In this document: positions 44,480 through 55,914 of the stretch, piece by piece
Numbering within the stretch: the stretch's first letter is position 1
Layout of the letters: each line of letters starts with the position of its first letter
Origin: Ariolimax columbianus
Lineage: Eukaryota; Mollusca; Gastropoda; Stylommatophora; Arionidae
Assembly: GCA_036924085.1 (NCBI GenBank)
Contig: JAVGWX010000003.1
Coordinates: forward strand, 120,280,264 to 120,344,263
Direction of reading: 5' to 3'
Length of the DNA: 64,000 bases
The notes under the pieces: generated by a model
What the model saw: the letters and a program-made list of their open reading frames with translations, nothing else
Database searches by the model: none
What the model was told of the DNA's origin: nothing
Translations under genes and position numbers: made by a program

Positions 44480-47200
44480 CCGCATGGGTGCTTAAAGTTA
44501 TAGGGCTACAAGAACATCGGTTTTCATGACCATCTGTTGCCAGACATACATACTAAATGCCTGGTCCATCTGCATTTTCTTAAAAATGCAGTATCTATGA
44601 CATCATTGAAGGTGGTTGGATGCCTGATTTCTGTATTTTGAATTAGGTCTTGTAGAGAGAGAGAGACTGTCAATGCTCTTCGCTTCATTAATCAATTAAA
44701 AGATTCTCAACATCTGCTTTTTCGTAGGTTTCATAACTCACAACCATATACCATAGGTGGACTAACCATGGCTGGAATGTATGAACCCTTGCCTTGTTGT
44801 TTCTCATCTGTTCAAGTATAGGTTTGATATGATTGAAGATGAATCATCCTTTTACTATACTAAATGTAATCTCACTATTTAGTTTTGGGGAGTTTGCAAT
44901 TTCTTTGGCATCACTAAAACCCTGATTAACATTATGCATATAAAAACCTTTAGTAACACTTTTACTGTCAGCTAATCATTCCAGTATAACTTACTTTTCC
45001 ATTGTCTTGTGACATTGTTGTTGTTGTTCAATGGCAACAATGAGTAAGTTTACTCTTTTGTGCGACCTGAAAAGGACGTTAAATGGCAGGTTGTAGTTGC
45101 TTTCCTCACATCCCAAGCATTCTGATGAAGGTATACTGCGGTCCTCCAGGTGGTTGTGCTATGCTTGGCTTCATCTGTGTGATGCTCACTACTACAGGGA
45201 TCACATCGATCTACATCTCATCAGCCAGACTGTCTTGAAAACAGCCTGTTTCCAGGGAATGCTACATAGAAGAGAGATTATGGTCTTGATCAGTCTATTG
45301 TGCCTGACCCTGATTTGACGTCTTGGTCAATATGTTATGCCTGACTGGACTGACGTCTCAGTTCCCAGTCTTGTGATATTAAATGTCTTATTCTTTGTTC
45401 AATGATTTTTGTATACATTTTTCCCAGTATCACTTAGTAGCACTATTTCTCTGTATGTATAAGTATTTTTAATACCTTTTTTCTTGCAGATTGGTGCTAT
45501 TGCAGATTGTTGTCAATCATTCGGCAGCCTTCTTTCATTTAATGCTTTTGTAAAGATTCTTTCAAGTCACTTCAGTCCTGTTTTCCAACAGGCTTGAATT
45601 TCTTCAGTTGTTTTGTCGTTCATACCAGGTGACTTATTTATAGAGCTATTCTTTATAGCTTTTTCTATTTCTTGAATCAACATAACAGATTTCCAGATGA
45701 TCCTTGTTTCTTGGGATAAATATTGATTGTCCATGGGTGCCTGTTGTGGTTTAAAAGTTTGAAAGTACTCTTTGCATCACAGTTGTCTTACATTTTCTTT
45801 AAATATTTAGAATGCATTATTGTTTTTAAAATTTGAAGTAGAATTGAAGCTCTCTTCTCAATTTTATTGCTTTGATAAAGATTACGATTTTTATATGCAG
45901 ATGCTAGTTATTCTCCATATTTTTTATGGTTCTTCTTGAGTGATTTTGATTATTCGTTTGGTATATCATCTTGCTTTTTTGGTAGGTAATTTAATCTTCT
46001 TGCAATTTAGATGTTAGCTACATCTTGCAAAGTTTTTTTGTTGCCTGTATTGATTCTTTGAACTTCAGAATTCCATGAAGATGTTAGTTTTCTTTTTTTA
46101 TCATGTCTTGTTTTTTTGTTCCACATCTCTTATAGAGGGTTCACAACATGACTGCGTTAAAGGTGGTCCCTGCACTGTCTTTAGTTTCTTTATTAAGTGT
46201 CTTTGCCATTTCATGACATTTTTCACTTCTGATAGCATTCCTATTCTAATTTTTGTAGAAGTATTATCATTATTGACTTTTTTATTTCCTAATTTTTCAT
46301 CTTTGATGTTTGTGTCATTACTACTGGCCGATGGTCAGTATCTGTAAAGATGTTGAGGAATCTGTTAAATTATATCTATCTAATTAATATGTAATTAATG
46401 TGTGATGTTACACCTAGATTATTCAACCTGTGTCATTTTTTGGTGACTTTTGCAGTTGTAAGATGGTTGTTTTATTATAGACAATTCTCAGTATCCAAAT
46501 TTATAAGCTCTTCTCCGTTTATATTCTGCTCTAAAGTGGTGTCACTCAACCTTCTTGAGCAATGTTCATGTCATGATCTTTTTCCTCTTTTGTTCCCTTA
46601 AAATCGCTCATTATGATAAATTTGTTCTCCTCATTAACCCTATTGATAACATCTGAAAGAAATCTCTACTGTCTTCCTCGTTGCTGTTATTACATGGGAA
46701 GTAAACCTTGATCATTACTAATTTTTCCACCCTCAACAGTTTGTAGGTGTATAAGTCGTTCACTGATATTTACTGTTTCTACAATGAACTTTGCTTTCTC
46801 TTAGCAGTCTTAACACTTCACCACACTAATACATAGTTTCTATGAGTCTCTTTGATGTTTTATTCCTTTTTTCTTACATCTCCAAGCACTAGAATTCCTA
46901 TCTTTGTTATTTTTTCTAAAAAAATTATATTTGCTTCAGCTCCTTTTCACCATCAACATTCAATGTTGTTATTTTAATTCCATGTCTATTTCATAGTCCT
47001 TTAACATTTCCTGTAAGTAGTTCCCTGGGATCATCCCATTGAAGCACCTTTAATGGTTTTGTGGCAATAGTATACTGCTTGTCAGCTTGTTAGGCCAGTC
47101 ACAGCACTGCTTTATCTCCATTCACCAGCAGTTTTCCGGGTAAAACCCTTACATCCTCTTGTTTTTCCATCTCCTGCAATGTGGGGTCAGACTTTATGAG
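44480..47200 (-). mobile_element. Old full-length-scale LINE (endonuclease and RT), heavily degraded
   Basis: On the minus strand from the right: endonuclease remnants (VMIKVYFPCNNSNEEDSRDF), the RT entry NKSPGMNDKTTEEIQACWKTG, IFTKALNERRLPND, IAPICKKKGIKN and REIVLLSDTGKNVYKNH near 45400-45650, and C-terminal remnants (MVYGCEL, RRALTVSLS, IQNTEIRHP) near 44600-44780. Stops are frequent. A family D SINE at 45010-45375 interrupts it. It is the oldest large element in the window by decay. Confidence 0.7.
45010..45375 (+). mobile_element. SINE-like repeat, family D, reference copy
   Basis: From ggcaacaatgagtaagttta and ttgtgcgacctgaaaaggac through gtcctccaggtggttgtgct, cacatcgatctacatctcat and aacagcctgtttccagggaa to ctggactgacgtctcagttc. 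About 360 bp. The aacagcctgtttccaggg core is also in family C, so the two families share a central segment. Confidence 0.8.
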
Positions 47201-48147
47201 GCCTACTATAACTAACTCCTTTTTTTTTTATTGAATGACAATTAAAAAGATTATCATGATTTTAAACAATGATGGACAACTCCTGTATGAAGGTAACATC
47301 CATCATGTCCAGGATGCCCTCATTAACGATTTATCAACGTGTTTATTATCAGTCTAAATCTATATTCAGTATCGTATCCACTAATGTTATAAATATATTG
47401 TGGTTGACTGAAGGAAGAGAACATTCTGCCACATCATCCCGTGACACATTGTTTAGCGGAGCTTTATATGTTGTTGAGACAAATTTTATAACAATAGGAA
47501 TTACGTTATTCAAGTAGTGAAATGTATGTTTATCATTGTCATAGGGGTTACAGCACTGGCCTAATAGTATGATGTTCTTATCTAATTGGTTCAATTCCTG
47601 CAGCTGATTTTATGTTTAGTGATAATTTTCATTGCCTTTTTTATAATACTTGTAATCCTGGTATACAAACAGGCAGGTGTATGCCTGTATCTAAAGGCTA
47701 TCTGTAGTATATTCTTTTTATAATTTTACTTCCTGTGACTTACTAGACTTGGGGGAAGGCAGATGTTGTAATGGGTAGAGAGTTCATATATTTTTTAACT
47801 AACAGCCTGCTATTTAAGATTTTCAACTACCAGGGGTTAATTTATGTGCACAGCATGTCCACTCCACATTTATTATCTGCCTCTGAAAGGACAAGATGTT
47901 AGATCTCACCTCCCTTGAGACCAGGGATCGCTTGAAACTTGTTAGGTTCAAATGCCTGCATTCCTATGCTTTTATTTATTTCTAGAGAAGCAAGCTCCTT
48001 ATCTTTCTGCTTTAGTGGTCTTTAAAAAAAAAAAGGACTTTAATCTTTAAAATATTTTAAATAGCTTCCTTTTAAAAAATATTCTTTTAATAAATATTTT
48101 AACATTACCCACTTGTATTGGGCCCACAAATGATACATAATGCTGTG
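47201..48147. other. Intron, no gene recognised
   Basis: AT-rich sequence; two overlapping open frames at 47269-47594 on opposite strands have no motif. Poly(A) and poly(T) stretches lie near 48020 and 47220. Confidence 0.4.
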
Positions 48148-48332
48148 GGCACGGCGTAGGCTAGTGGTTAAGTGACACAGCTAACAATCCGTTACCCGGG
48201 GGAAGCAAATGCTTTGAAATGCAGGAGGAAGCAGACCCTTATATAAAATGCATGCCGAAGTCGGATGCACTGGGCAGACAGGCGCAAAATAAAAACATAA
48301 TGCAACGCACACAGCCTTGGGGAATAGGAAAT
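48148..48332 (+). mobile_element. tRNA-derived SINE A, internally deleted
   Basis: The head gtaggctagtggttaagtga is followed by cacagctaacaatcc and jumps to gttacccgggggaagc, so box B is deleted. The rest (gaggaagcagacccttatat, tgggcagacaggcgcaaaat) is normal. It runs directly into the LINE at 48351. Confidence 0.85.
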
Positions 48333-49278
48333 ACAGAAAAATATTTAAAATGTTAGCTAGGGAGTCCAAAAGCGAGCAATGGGAGGAGTTCATCACAGGT
48401 GTGGGTAATGATTATACCTTCCAGAAGTTCTGGCACATAAATCGAAAGATGAATGTAAAGACTACAAGCCAGCTTATCTCCAACATTCATGGTACCACAG
48501 GAAGGATCCTGAAGACAGATGAAGAGAAGGGTTGCCCAGATATGTTTCCCAGACTGACAAAGGTGACAGAGATGCATGTCAGGAAACTCGGAAAGGCGTC
48601 TTAGACGCAGCTATCCGGGGAGAGGCTTATGTAGACCTTATCACTGAGGTGGAGGTCGTAAATAGCCTACGTACAAGCAAAAATACTACCTCAGGTCCTG
48701 ATGGAGTACAGTATTGCCACATCAAGCAGATGAATGAGACAGATATAAGAAATATGGTGAAGGAGTTCAACCACACTATAGAGAAGTCATCTGTGCCCGA
48801 GGACTGGCTTCATAGCTATCTGTGACCACCGCCTAAACCTGGTAAAGACTCAACGCTTCTCAGCAGCTATTGAATAATCACAATCCAAAATGTATATGGA
48901 AAATTGCTCGAGAAGATAGTGGCCAGGAAATGAATTGCCTACCTTGAACGGGAGCAGATTCTACTCGATACGCTGGGCAGCTATAGAACAGCGAAGGAGA
49001 CATGGGCTAACGCTGGAACTTTCGCGTATGATGTGTACGAGGGGTTTCAGTCAAAGCAAGAAACAGTTGCGGTGGCACTCGAGCTGGAAGATGCATACAA
49101 CCGTGTAGATTTTGGGACCTTAATTACCTGTCTGCAGCAGTGTGGTTTAAACTCATGGCTGGTTAGTTGGATATCAGCTGCCCTGATGCAGAGAACAGTT
49201 GCGCTACGCGTGGGATCGTGGACATAAGAACCGAGGTGAATATGTCCAGGACTGCCTCAAGGGTCTCCTCTCTCACAG

Positions 49279-50169
49279 GTGTTGTTTAACATTTACACAG
49301 TAAAATTGGCCAGTATTCAACCCACAGGGACAAGGCGGGCGTTGACATTTGCCGATGACACCCTAACATACAGGACTGGCTCAGACAGGCAAGAGTTGGT
49401 CAAAGGCATCCAGGAAACCATGCAAGCAATCTCACAGTGGTGCGGCGACTCAGGCTCCAAGATAAATCCGAACAAGGCCTGCATGATGTGGTGCTCTTTG
49501 AATAATTACATAGTAAAAGCTGAGGTCCCGGGCATCACTTTTGATGGTAGCACCATTGTTAGGTGCGACAGGTTGAAATACCTCGGAGAGACTTTTGATC
49601 GCAGTCTTTCCTATAACTGCCATGTTGACCACATCGTACAAAGATGCAAGAGAGGGTTAGGAGCACTCAAGACCATAGCTGCTGCTGACTTGGAACAACG
49701 CCTCCTGTTCATCCTATTTCGTCAGGTCGTGTTGTCTGTCATCGATTACGGACTAGGCATCCTCACACTATCAAGAACACAATGTGTAAGGTTGGACCGC
49801 ATCCAAAATGAAGGTATGCGTCTGGTTCTGGGCTGCACTAGAGATACCCCGATTGTGATGATGCGGTACATGTTGGGATTGTTATCGGTGACATCCAGAC
49901 ATAAACTGGCACAAGTCAAAGCGTATATGCGTGTCACCACAGACACATGGTACCCTCTGCACAGTAGTATCTCAGACACCAAGGGATCAAGAATCAAGAG
50001 AGGGTCGTCATGGATGGCACAGGCTGAGACAACTATCGGACACATCACTCCAGCTGAGATGATAGCCAAAGGGGAAGAATGGGTCTACACTGGTGATAGA
50101 ATGATAGAGTACCAGAGAGTCATCGTAACCTTAGGCAAGGAATGCATAGAACGGAGCAAAAGGAGGTAA
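49279..50169 (+). CDS. LINE open frame: RT catalytic part and post-RT region
   Basis: 297 codons without a stop. The catalytic FADD (residues 31-34 of VLFN..., as LTFADDTLTYR) is followed by the primer-grip region (ISQWCGDSGSKINPNKA), LKYLGETFDRSL, and a long helical thumb/connection region ending ...GKECIERSKRR. Its last 28 nt overlap the RNase H frame (starting 50142) in another frame, so a single frameshift separates RT from RNase H. It is a fragment of the element described at 48333-50869 and not a host gene. Confidence 0.85.
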   Translation: MLFNIYTVKLASIQPTGTRRALTFADDTLTYRTGSDRQELVKGIQETMQAISQWCGDSGSKINPNKACMMWCSLNNYIVKAEVPGITFDGSTIVRCDRLKYLGETFDRSLSYNCHVDHIVQRCKRGLGALKTIAAADLEQRLLFILFRQVVLSVIDYGLGILTLSRTQCVRLDRIQNEGMRLVLGCTRDTPIVMMRYMLGLLSVTSRHKLAQVKAYMRVTTDTWYPLHSSISDTKGSRIKRGSSWMAQAETTIGHITPAEMIAKGEEWVYTGDRMIEYQRVIVTLGKECIERSKRR

Positions 50170-50849
50170 ATCAGCTGATAACTGAGAACACCCAGGAGAG
50201 CGACGCTGTCATATACACGGACAGATCAGTCATGCGCAGTGAGACATCAGGCTGGGGTTACTCGGCTAGAGTGAGAGGAGAGGTCGTTGCTGAGCGCAGT
50301 AGGGCATACATGTCAACAACCTCCAGTATGAGAATGGAGCCGGAAGCAGTGACCTCAGCACTGAAATGGATATCTGAGACGTCTATAACAAGGGCAATCA
50401 TCATAACAGACGCACAAGCCGTACTTCAGAAAGTACAGAAGGGATGGCTTAGATACGAGTGGAAAGCAGCTGTCGAGGCCTCAAACCTCCAGACGTTGAC
50501 ATGGATCTACTGTCCTGCACATGGTGGGGTTCAGAGCAATGAACGAGCTGACATCATGGCTTCACAAGCTACCATCATGGGCACATTAGTGGATAGAAGT
50601 GACATTTTAAAATCAATCAATGACCGCCTGCTGGATGAGGACACCGCAATAGATGAAGCAGCAATCCACAGACTGCAAAGTTTCGACATTAAACGAGGTT
50701 TGAGCGGAGTGGGGTGCATGAGAGGACGGCGCAGGAGAGTGTACAACCAGCGAGCTACAGGAACCATCAGCATCCATACCTTACGTCATTTGATGACAGA
50801 GAGTGAGCACCTATGGGTATGCCTGGAGTGCAGTGACGTCGATTCTTAG
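50142..50849 (+). CDS. LINE RNase H domain open frame
   Basis: 235 codons. RNase H acidic residues appear in YTDRSVM (first Asp), the Glu of MRMEPEAVTSAL, the Asp of IITDAQAVL, and the late motif PAHGGVQSNERADIMASQA (His/Glu-Asp; consensus WVPGH.G..GNE.AD). The C-terminal part (RRVYNQRATGTISIHTLRHL, WVCLECSDVDS) has a His-Cys motif like the zinc motif after RNase H in I-like LINEs. In the element it would degrade the RNA strand during cDNA synthesis. Confidence 0.85.
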   Translation: MHRTEQKEVNQLITENTQESDAVIYTDRSVMRSETSGWGYSARVRGEVVAERSRAYMSTTSSMRMEPEAVTSALKWISETSITRAIIITDAQAVLQKVQKGWLRYEWKAAVEASNLQTLTWIYCPAHGGVQSNERADIMASQATIMGTLVDRSDILKSINDRLLDEDTAIDEAAIHRLQSFDIKRGLSGVGCMRGRRRRVYNQRATGTISIHTLRHLMTESEHLWVCLECSDVDS

Positions 50850-51032
50850 AAACAGAAAAACATTTAAAAAAACAATGCTACAACTTCAACACACCTTGAC
50901 AGCATGATATAACTTTCACTCATATTTTAAATAAACCAGTCATGGATGATTTTAATTTTCTAGTTATATATAACCTCAGAGGTGCAATAATAAAATGTGG
51001 GATGGATTGTACCTATAACAACATTCACTCAC

Positions 51033-51179
51033 CTCCATATAATATTTGATAAATTTGGCCATATTCTTAGCCAGTAGGAGTCTGTGATCTTTCACAGATA
51101 TGTAATTCCCAGGCAAATCCAAGTTCAGTGGCACGATGAAGTTATGAACAGACTGTTTAAGAAAGCGTGTTACAAGTGC
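51033..51179 (-). CDS. Second host gene, internal exon
   Basis: A strong acceptor (ctctttttttctaatag) is followed by 147 nt (49 codons, phase 0 to 0) reading ALVTRFLKQSVHNFIVPLNL, DLPGNYISVKDHRLLLAKNM and AKFIKYYME, then donor gtgagt. It joins in phase to 42274-42374. An alternative acceptor 27 bp further in (ttaaacag) would remove ALVTRFLKQ without changing the frame. The motif LxxxFLxQxxxxFIxPL recalls the C-terminal part of DENN proteins such as DENND6, but I am not confident and leave it unnamed. Confidence 0.82.
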
Positions 51180-52137
51180 CTATTAGAAAAAAAGAGATGT
51201 CGTCAAGGTTAGAAATGGTCATAGACTTTCATGCTATAATTGTTCTTTTCTTTCTTTTGTTTTTTACAAGTTGCTGGGTCAACCAGAGGCTTCCAGTTCA
51301 GTGCCCCCTATTTCTCTGTATGATGCCATACCTTGCCACTAAAGATGGCTTATCATCATCTCTTCTCTGTTACTCGTCTTATCTATTTTGAAGATAATTG
51401 CCTGTAATGCTCACTGATCGTGATTCTTTCCCCACATATCTGTGTACATTACCTCTAGTCATCTAATATGAAGTATGCAAAGAAGACATTTGATGATGAA
51501 GGTCTGCAGTCTGTATGTGTTCTTCTTAGTGGCATGCCATGTCTTTGAGCCATATAGTAGGACTGACATCGCATTATCACATTATCCTTGGCGTCAGCCC
51601 AGCAAGTATGACGTATGCGAGGAAGCCAATAATATTCTGTACGTGTACCGATCATTTGCAGTGCTGTATCAATGCAGACCTAGGTATTTGGTCAGTTCAT
51701 CTCGGCGTCGCATAGGTGAGCGGCTCCATGAACATGTACAGGCATAGAGCCACCAAAATGTTATTCTACATGTCCATCTATTGTGAGGCATGTGTACTTC
51801 ATGTCCAGCCAAACGCTGTTTGTGTGATATTGCTGCTTCCACAACGCTCAGAACCAAAGTCTGATGTTGAATTTCTTCATTTTGAATATTATTCTTTATC
51901 AAAATCTTTAGAACATGTCAATCTATAGCTCTCTGAGTGACTAGAAACTTCTCAGCATCTGTTTTGTGCAACACTTTGCATCAGTAAATCATTGCTGGAA
52001 TGACCACAAAATTAAAAGTGTGCACTCCTGCCATATTGTCTTTCATCTCTTGGAGTATTGACTTAATGGAGCTGAAGTGACTGACTTTACGTTCATGTTA
52101 AATAGCTTAATCTTATTTTTCAAACTTCAGCTGGAGA
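51180..52137. other. Intron, probable old LINE or Penelope remnants
   Basis: 51475-51750 has a plus-strand open frame whose end YLVSSSRRRIGERLHEHVQA resembles the GIY-YIG motif continuation (YIGSTSRRLGERIREH) of Penelope-type elements, but without the GIY part. The surrounding sequence is not recognised. Confidence 0.25.
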
Positions 52138-52490
52138 TCAAGATACTGAGCAGCGCATGAGCTGCAGTGGTCAGCGACCTATAGCTGACTGCTAGCGTCA
52201 GGGCCAGCGAAACAGAGCTGCCAAGACCCTTCTACACCTCCACGCGGTGATCCTGGATAACAGGCTGCAGCAGGGCAGACTGGCTAAGGAGAAGGGATCG
52301 AAGAGGGAATGCTAACCCGGTACTTAAAAAAATGCTTGCTGAAGTCAGATGTGTTGGACTGAAAGGTGCAAATATCGTAGTCAAGTTGTAAACTACGACG
52401 CAACACATTCCGTTCTCTGGACTACATTTTGGTACTTAAGTCCATATAGGGTTTGGTAGCGGGAGATTAAGAACGAACGAAGCCAAGTCA
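52138..52490 (+). mobile_element. SINE-like repeat, family C, full length
   Basis: gatcaagatactgagcagcg, cttctacacctccacgcggt, gctaacccggtacttaa, tgctgaagtcagatgtgttg, gagattaagaacgaacgaag. It abuts the 34-bp tandem array. Confidence 0.85.
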
Positions 52491-52494
52491 AACG

Positions 52495-53480
52495 ACAGCT
52501 GAAATGAGAATAGCTAACTAGACAAAGGGCAGCTGAAATGAGAATAGCTAACTAGACAAAGGGCAGCTGAAATGAGAATAGCTAACTAGACAAAGGGCAG
52601 CTGAAATGAGAATAGCTTACTAGACAAAGGGCAGCTGAAATGAGAATAGCTAACTAAACAAAGGGTGACTGAAATCAGAATAACTAATTGGACAAAGGGC
52701 AGCTGAAATGAGAATAGCTAACTAGACAAAGGGCAGCTGAAATAAGAATAGCTAGCTAGACAAAGGGCAGCTGAAATGAGAATAGCTAACTAGACAAAGG
52801 GCAGCTGAAATGAGAATAGCTAACTAGACAAAGGGTGACTAAAATCAGAATAACTAACTAGACAAAGGGCAGCTGAAATGAGAATAGCTAACTAGACAAA
52901 GGGCAGCTGAAATGAGAATAGCTAACTAGACAAAGGGCAGCTGAAATGAGAATAGCTAACTAGACAAAGGGTGACTAAAATCAGAATAACTAACTAGACA
53001 AAGGGCAGCTGAAATGAGAATAGCTAACTAGACAAAGGGCAGCTGAAATGAGAATAGCTAACTAGACAAAGGGCAGCTGAAATGAGAATAGCTAGCTAGA
53101 CAAAGGGTGACTGAAATCAGAATAACTAACTAGCCAAAGGGCAGCTGAAATGAGAATAGCTAACTAGACAAAGTGCAGCTGAAATGAGAATAGCTAACTA
53201 GACAAAGAGCAGCTGAAATGAGAATAGCTAACTAGACAAAGAGCAGCTGAAATGAGAATAGCTAACTAGACAAAGTGCAGCTGAAATGAGAATATCTAAC
53301 TAGACAAAGGGTGACTGAAATCAGAATCAATAATTGGACAAAGAGCAACTGAAATCATAATAATTAACTAAACAAAGGGCAGCTGAAATCATAATAATTA
53401 ACTAAACAAAGAGCAACTGAAATCATAATAATTAACTAAACAAAGAGCAACTGAAATCATAATAATTAACTAAACAAAGG
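52495..53480. repeat. 34-bp tandem array, about 29 copies, with higher-order variants
   Basis: Main unit gacaaagggcagctgaaatg plus agaatagctaacta. A variant unit beginning gggtgactgaaatcagaata replaces it at 52663, 52833, 52969, 53105 and 53309, that is at intervals of 5, 4, 4 and 6 units (170, 136, 136, 204 bp). The right edge (about 53335-53480) is made of a different variant, gagcaactgaaatcataata. Confidence 0.95.
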
Positions 53481-54029
53481 GCATGATTTACCATAAATTT
53501 GTTCTTTGAAACTACTCTTGCTGAGCTGAATTAGCTCTTGAAATTTTTTTGGGAGGGGGTTACAGTGGCTCTTCTTATATCTTGAGGTATACTTGAGGTG
53601 GACTAGGGTTCTGCTGACTGTAGTGCAATGTGAGACTGCTCAATAAACTCATCACTATATGGATTAGTGTCAGTCCGCATCTTGTTGACCAGACTGCTGT
53701 GACCCAGTCTGTTTTTAGGAGAATGAGCGAGGACATGAAATGGGGCTCTTGATCAGTAGGTTGCATCTGACCCTAATTACTCTTGGCTCTTCATAAATTT
53801 TTCAAAACAGACTCATTCTCTAATCTCCCTCATAAAATCTAACCAATAAATGTTATGTAGTTTGACTTAATCACTTCTCTTCTACCATAGGTGCAGAAGA
53901 CTTTATTTTCCATTTAGCTTAGTTTCTAAAGGATGGGCTAGCCAGCCAGCCCTATGCCCAACCCTACTTATGACATGATTAAATTGTTACTTTTTGTTGC
54001 TCCCCTTTTGGACACCAGTAATGGGCAGA
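53481..54029. other. Intron with a family D scrap and low-copy repeat
   Basis: 53620-53776 carries ccagtctgtttttaggagaa and ggctcttgatcagtaggttg, a diverged family D 3' half. 53860-53980 shares pieces with 41740. A minus-strand donor-like gtaaatc near 53485-53491 follows a 45-nt open stretch (LIQLSKSSFKEQIY), which is not supported by phase. Confidence 0.4.
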
Positions 54030-54290
54030 AGGTGCAGCGGTGAATGAGCCGACAACAGCCAGCAACTCATAGCTGGCTGCTTGCATCTCCCATAACTGAC
54101 CAAGACCCAATTCCACCTACAAGTGGTAGCCCTGGAAACAGACTGCAACCATGCAGCCTGGCTAAGAGATTAGGAATCAAAGAGGAAAGGAAAACCCATC
54201 CCCCAAAAATGCTTTGCTGTAATAAAATGTGTCAGGCTGAAAGGCACAGCTATTGCAGTGTGGCTGTAAACTTCAACACAGAGTAATAAA
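54030..54290 (+). mobile_element. Diverged SINE-like repeat, family C
   Basis: gtgaatgagccgacaacagc, cataactgaccaagaccc, ggaaacagactgcaacc, aaatgtgtcaggctgaaagg and atccttttcaggacgaacgg. Same subfamily as 21235-21480. Confidence 0.65.
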
Positions 54291-54428
54291 CATCCTTTTC
54301 AGGACGAACGGAGAAGAAAGAAGGACTTTAGTGATACACTGACAAACGGGCTTAAAAAGCTTATTAATTCATTCATATAGAAAAAATCACTACCATCTTC
54401 ACACGAGGAGACTAAATATAACATTAAC

Positions 54429-54671
54429 ATGGCATATTCAATTAATATATATAAATCAATTTTACTTTTCGATTCCCCCTTATACATTGAAAAGTTCCAT
54501 GAGGACATAACAACTAACTTCCGAATATTACATTACCATCAAGCAAGAAAACTCATCCAAGTTTTCTGGACGCATAACTTCTCCACTGTCCTGCAGCAAG
54601 CATTTATGGACTTGCAACAAATATATTGTGAAGGCAATTCTAGCCTGCATGTTGCTGAAAAATTATAAAAA
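54429..54671 (+). other. Unassigned 80-codon open frame
   Basis: The frame reads YSINIYKSILLFDSPLYIEK, HYHQARKLIQVFWTHNF and MDLQQIYCEGNSSLHVAEKL then a stop. Composition looks protein-like, but I recognise no family. It is on the strand opposite to the host gene and has no clear splice or promoter context. Could be an element remnant or chance. Confidence 0.15.
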
Positions 54672-54779
54672 TGTTAACAGGTTTTGTCCTATTAATATAA
54701 AACAAATTATAATTTTAGAAATATTATATTAACACTTATAGAACTATTTATTGAGCAATGGCAGTTATTTCCAGTATTT

Positions 54780-55330
54780 TCCATCCCGTAGACTATCTTG
54801 TTCAGTTCAGTTTGTCCCATCAGTGCATTGAAGTCGGCTGCAATGGGTCTCTAGTGCACTCTGTCTCTTGCTGTAATGGTGCAATCTGACAGGCTTTTTT
54901 TCAGTCCATCTCCTGATGTTATCTGCCCATTTATAAAGTTGTCTGTCTTTTGGACAACTGCCTTCCACCCTACCCCAGTAATATGATCTTAAAATATATC
55001 TTAACTGTCTAACCTTAATTATTGTCATTAATTCTCTTTTCAATCCAACATTTTCAATACATTCATGTTTGTTTTCTTCTCTTTCCAAGAAATGCAATCA
55101 AATCTACTATTTATCCACATTTTGAAAACTTTGATACTCTTTTCCAACTTGTTCTTCAATGGTCATGTTTCCGTACCATAAAATAGTGACGAATATACAT
55201 AACACCTAACAATTCTCACTTTAAATTTAAAATCTATCTGTCTGGATGTCAGTATGTATCGCATGTTGCTGAATACGATCTTGGCAATACCTATTCTCTT
55301 TCCGATCTCTGTTTCATAGTTGGCTTCTTC
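54780..55330 (-). mobile_element. RTE-like LINE C-terminal fragment
   Basis: On the minus strand: FKMWINSRFDCISWKER, ENVGLKRELMTIIKVRQLRY, YYWGRVEGSCPKDRQLYKWA and DNIRRWTEKKPVRLHHYSKR. This matches the LINE C-terminal order ...RRML.ISW..R.TNE.VL....RKL.Y.GH...EG....R...W..NI..W. Stops present. Confidence 0.7.
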
Positions 55331-55332
55331 AT

Positions 55333-55567
55333 GAACTTAACTTAACGTCTTTATACTGGTTTAGAAGACTCTGCAGAGTCTGTATACAACCAGTTCCATT
55401 TACATCCCCTTGCTCTAGAAGCTGTATGCGTCCAATCTATTCTTAAATGCATTAATCGTCCCAGCCTCCACCACCTCCCTAGGCAATGCATTCCAAGCAT
55501 TCACAACTCTCTGGCTATAAAAATACTTCCTAATATTATATGACCTAGATAGGAGAAACTCGGTACC
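55333..55567 (-). mobile_element. CR1-like LINE 3' end
   Basis: On the minus strand: SQRVVNAWNALPREVVEAG, INAFKNRLDAY, then the noncoding end actggttgtatacagactct, cttctaaaccagtataaaga and cgttaagttaagttc. Same family as 28985-29402, 5'-truncated. Confidence 0.85.
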
Positions 55568-55914
55568 TGTTCCAGTAGTTGATCATTTATTTGTATCTGC
55601 ATACATGATTGCTTGTCACTTTTCCTAAATATCATAGTCTGTTTTCTTTACGTTTGTAGACTACCTTAAAACTAATAATAATTTGCAGTTTCTATCCTAC
55701 TCTCCTTCATCACTCTTTTCTCTTAGTCACTACTCTTCTGCCACTGAAGCTGTAGAGATAACTTTGGGAAAGAAACGTCATGGAAAGCAAAAAATAGTTG
55801 CACTGAACTGGATAACAAGCAAAATGATCTGTGAAAATTGTATGCAGCTCGAGCTTACGGTTACCGAGGTTTTAGTAAGACGGACAAACATACACATGCA
55901 TTTTCTGTTTTATA
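55568..55914. other. Intron, no gene recognised
   Basis: An 89-codon plus-strand open frame at 55683-55952 begins in a low-copy repeat (tagtcactactcttctgcca) and ends inside the adjacent tandem array; no motif. Confidence 0.35.

Larger units (their letters stand above)
48333..50869 (+). mobile_element. LINE with reverse transcriptase and RNase H (I-like), fairly young
   Basis: A probable target duplication, acagaaaaatatttaaaa at 48333-48350 and a one-mismatch copy at 50852-50869, encloses 48351-50851. Plus frames: SKNTTSGPDGVQYCHIKQM, a frameshift, VYGKLLEKIVARK, VAVALELEDAYNRVDFGTL, GLPQGSPLSQVLFNIYTVKL, LTFADDTLTYRTGS (catalytic FADD intact), NKACMMWCSLNN, DRLKYLGETFD, VIDYGLGIL, LDRIQNEGMRLVLGCTRDTP. 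RNase H follows (VIYTDRSVM, MRMEPEAVTSALK, IITDAQAVL, WIYCPAHGGVQSNERADIMA). Only a few stops and frameshifts interrupt it. The 5' end is truncated before the RT. A 277-bp relative is at 15550-15826. Confidence 0.9.

Noticed and set aside
51475..51750. Second Penelope GIY-YIG fragment
   Set aside because: Only the SSSRRRIGERLHEHV segment is similar; the GIY and catalytic positions are not identifiable, so it is kept only as a weak possibility.
53486..53535. 45-bp exon (LIQLSKSSFKEQIY) for the gap in the second host gene
   Set aside because: It would keep phase 1 and still not join to the phase-0 exon at 51033-51179; the acceptor is weak.
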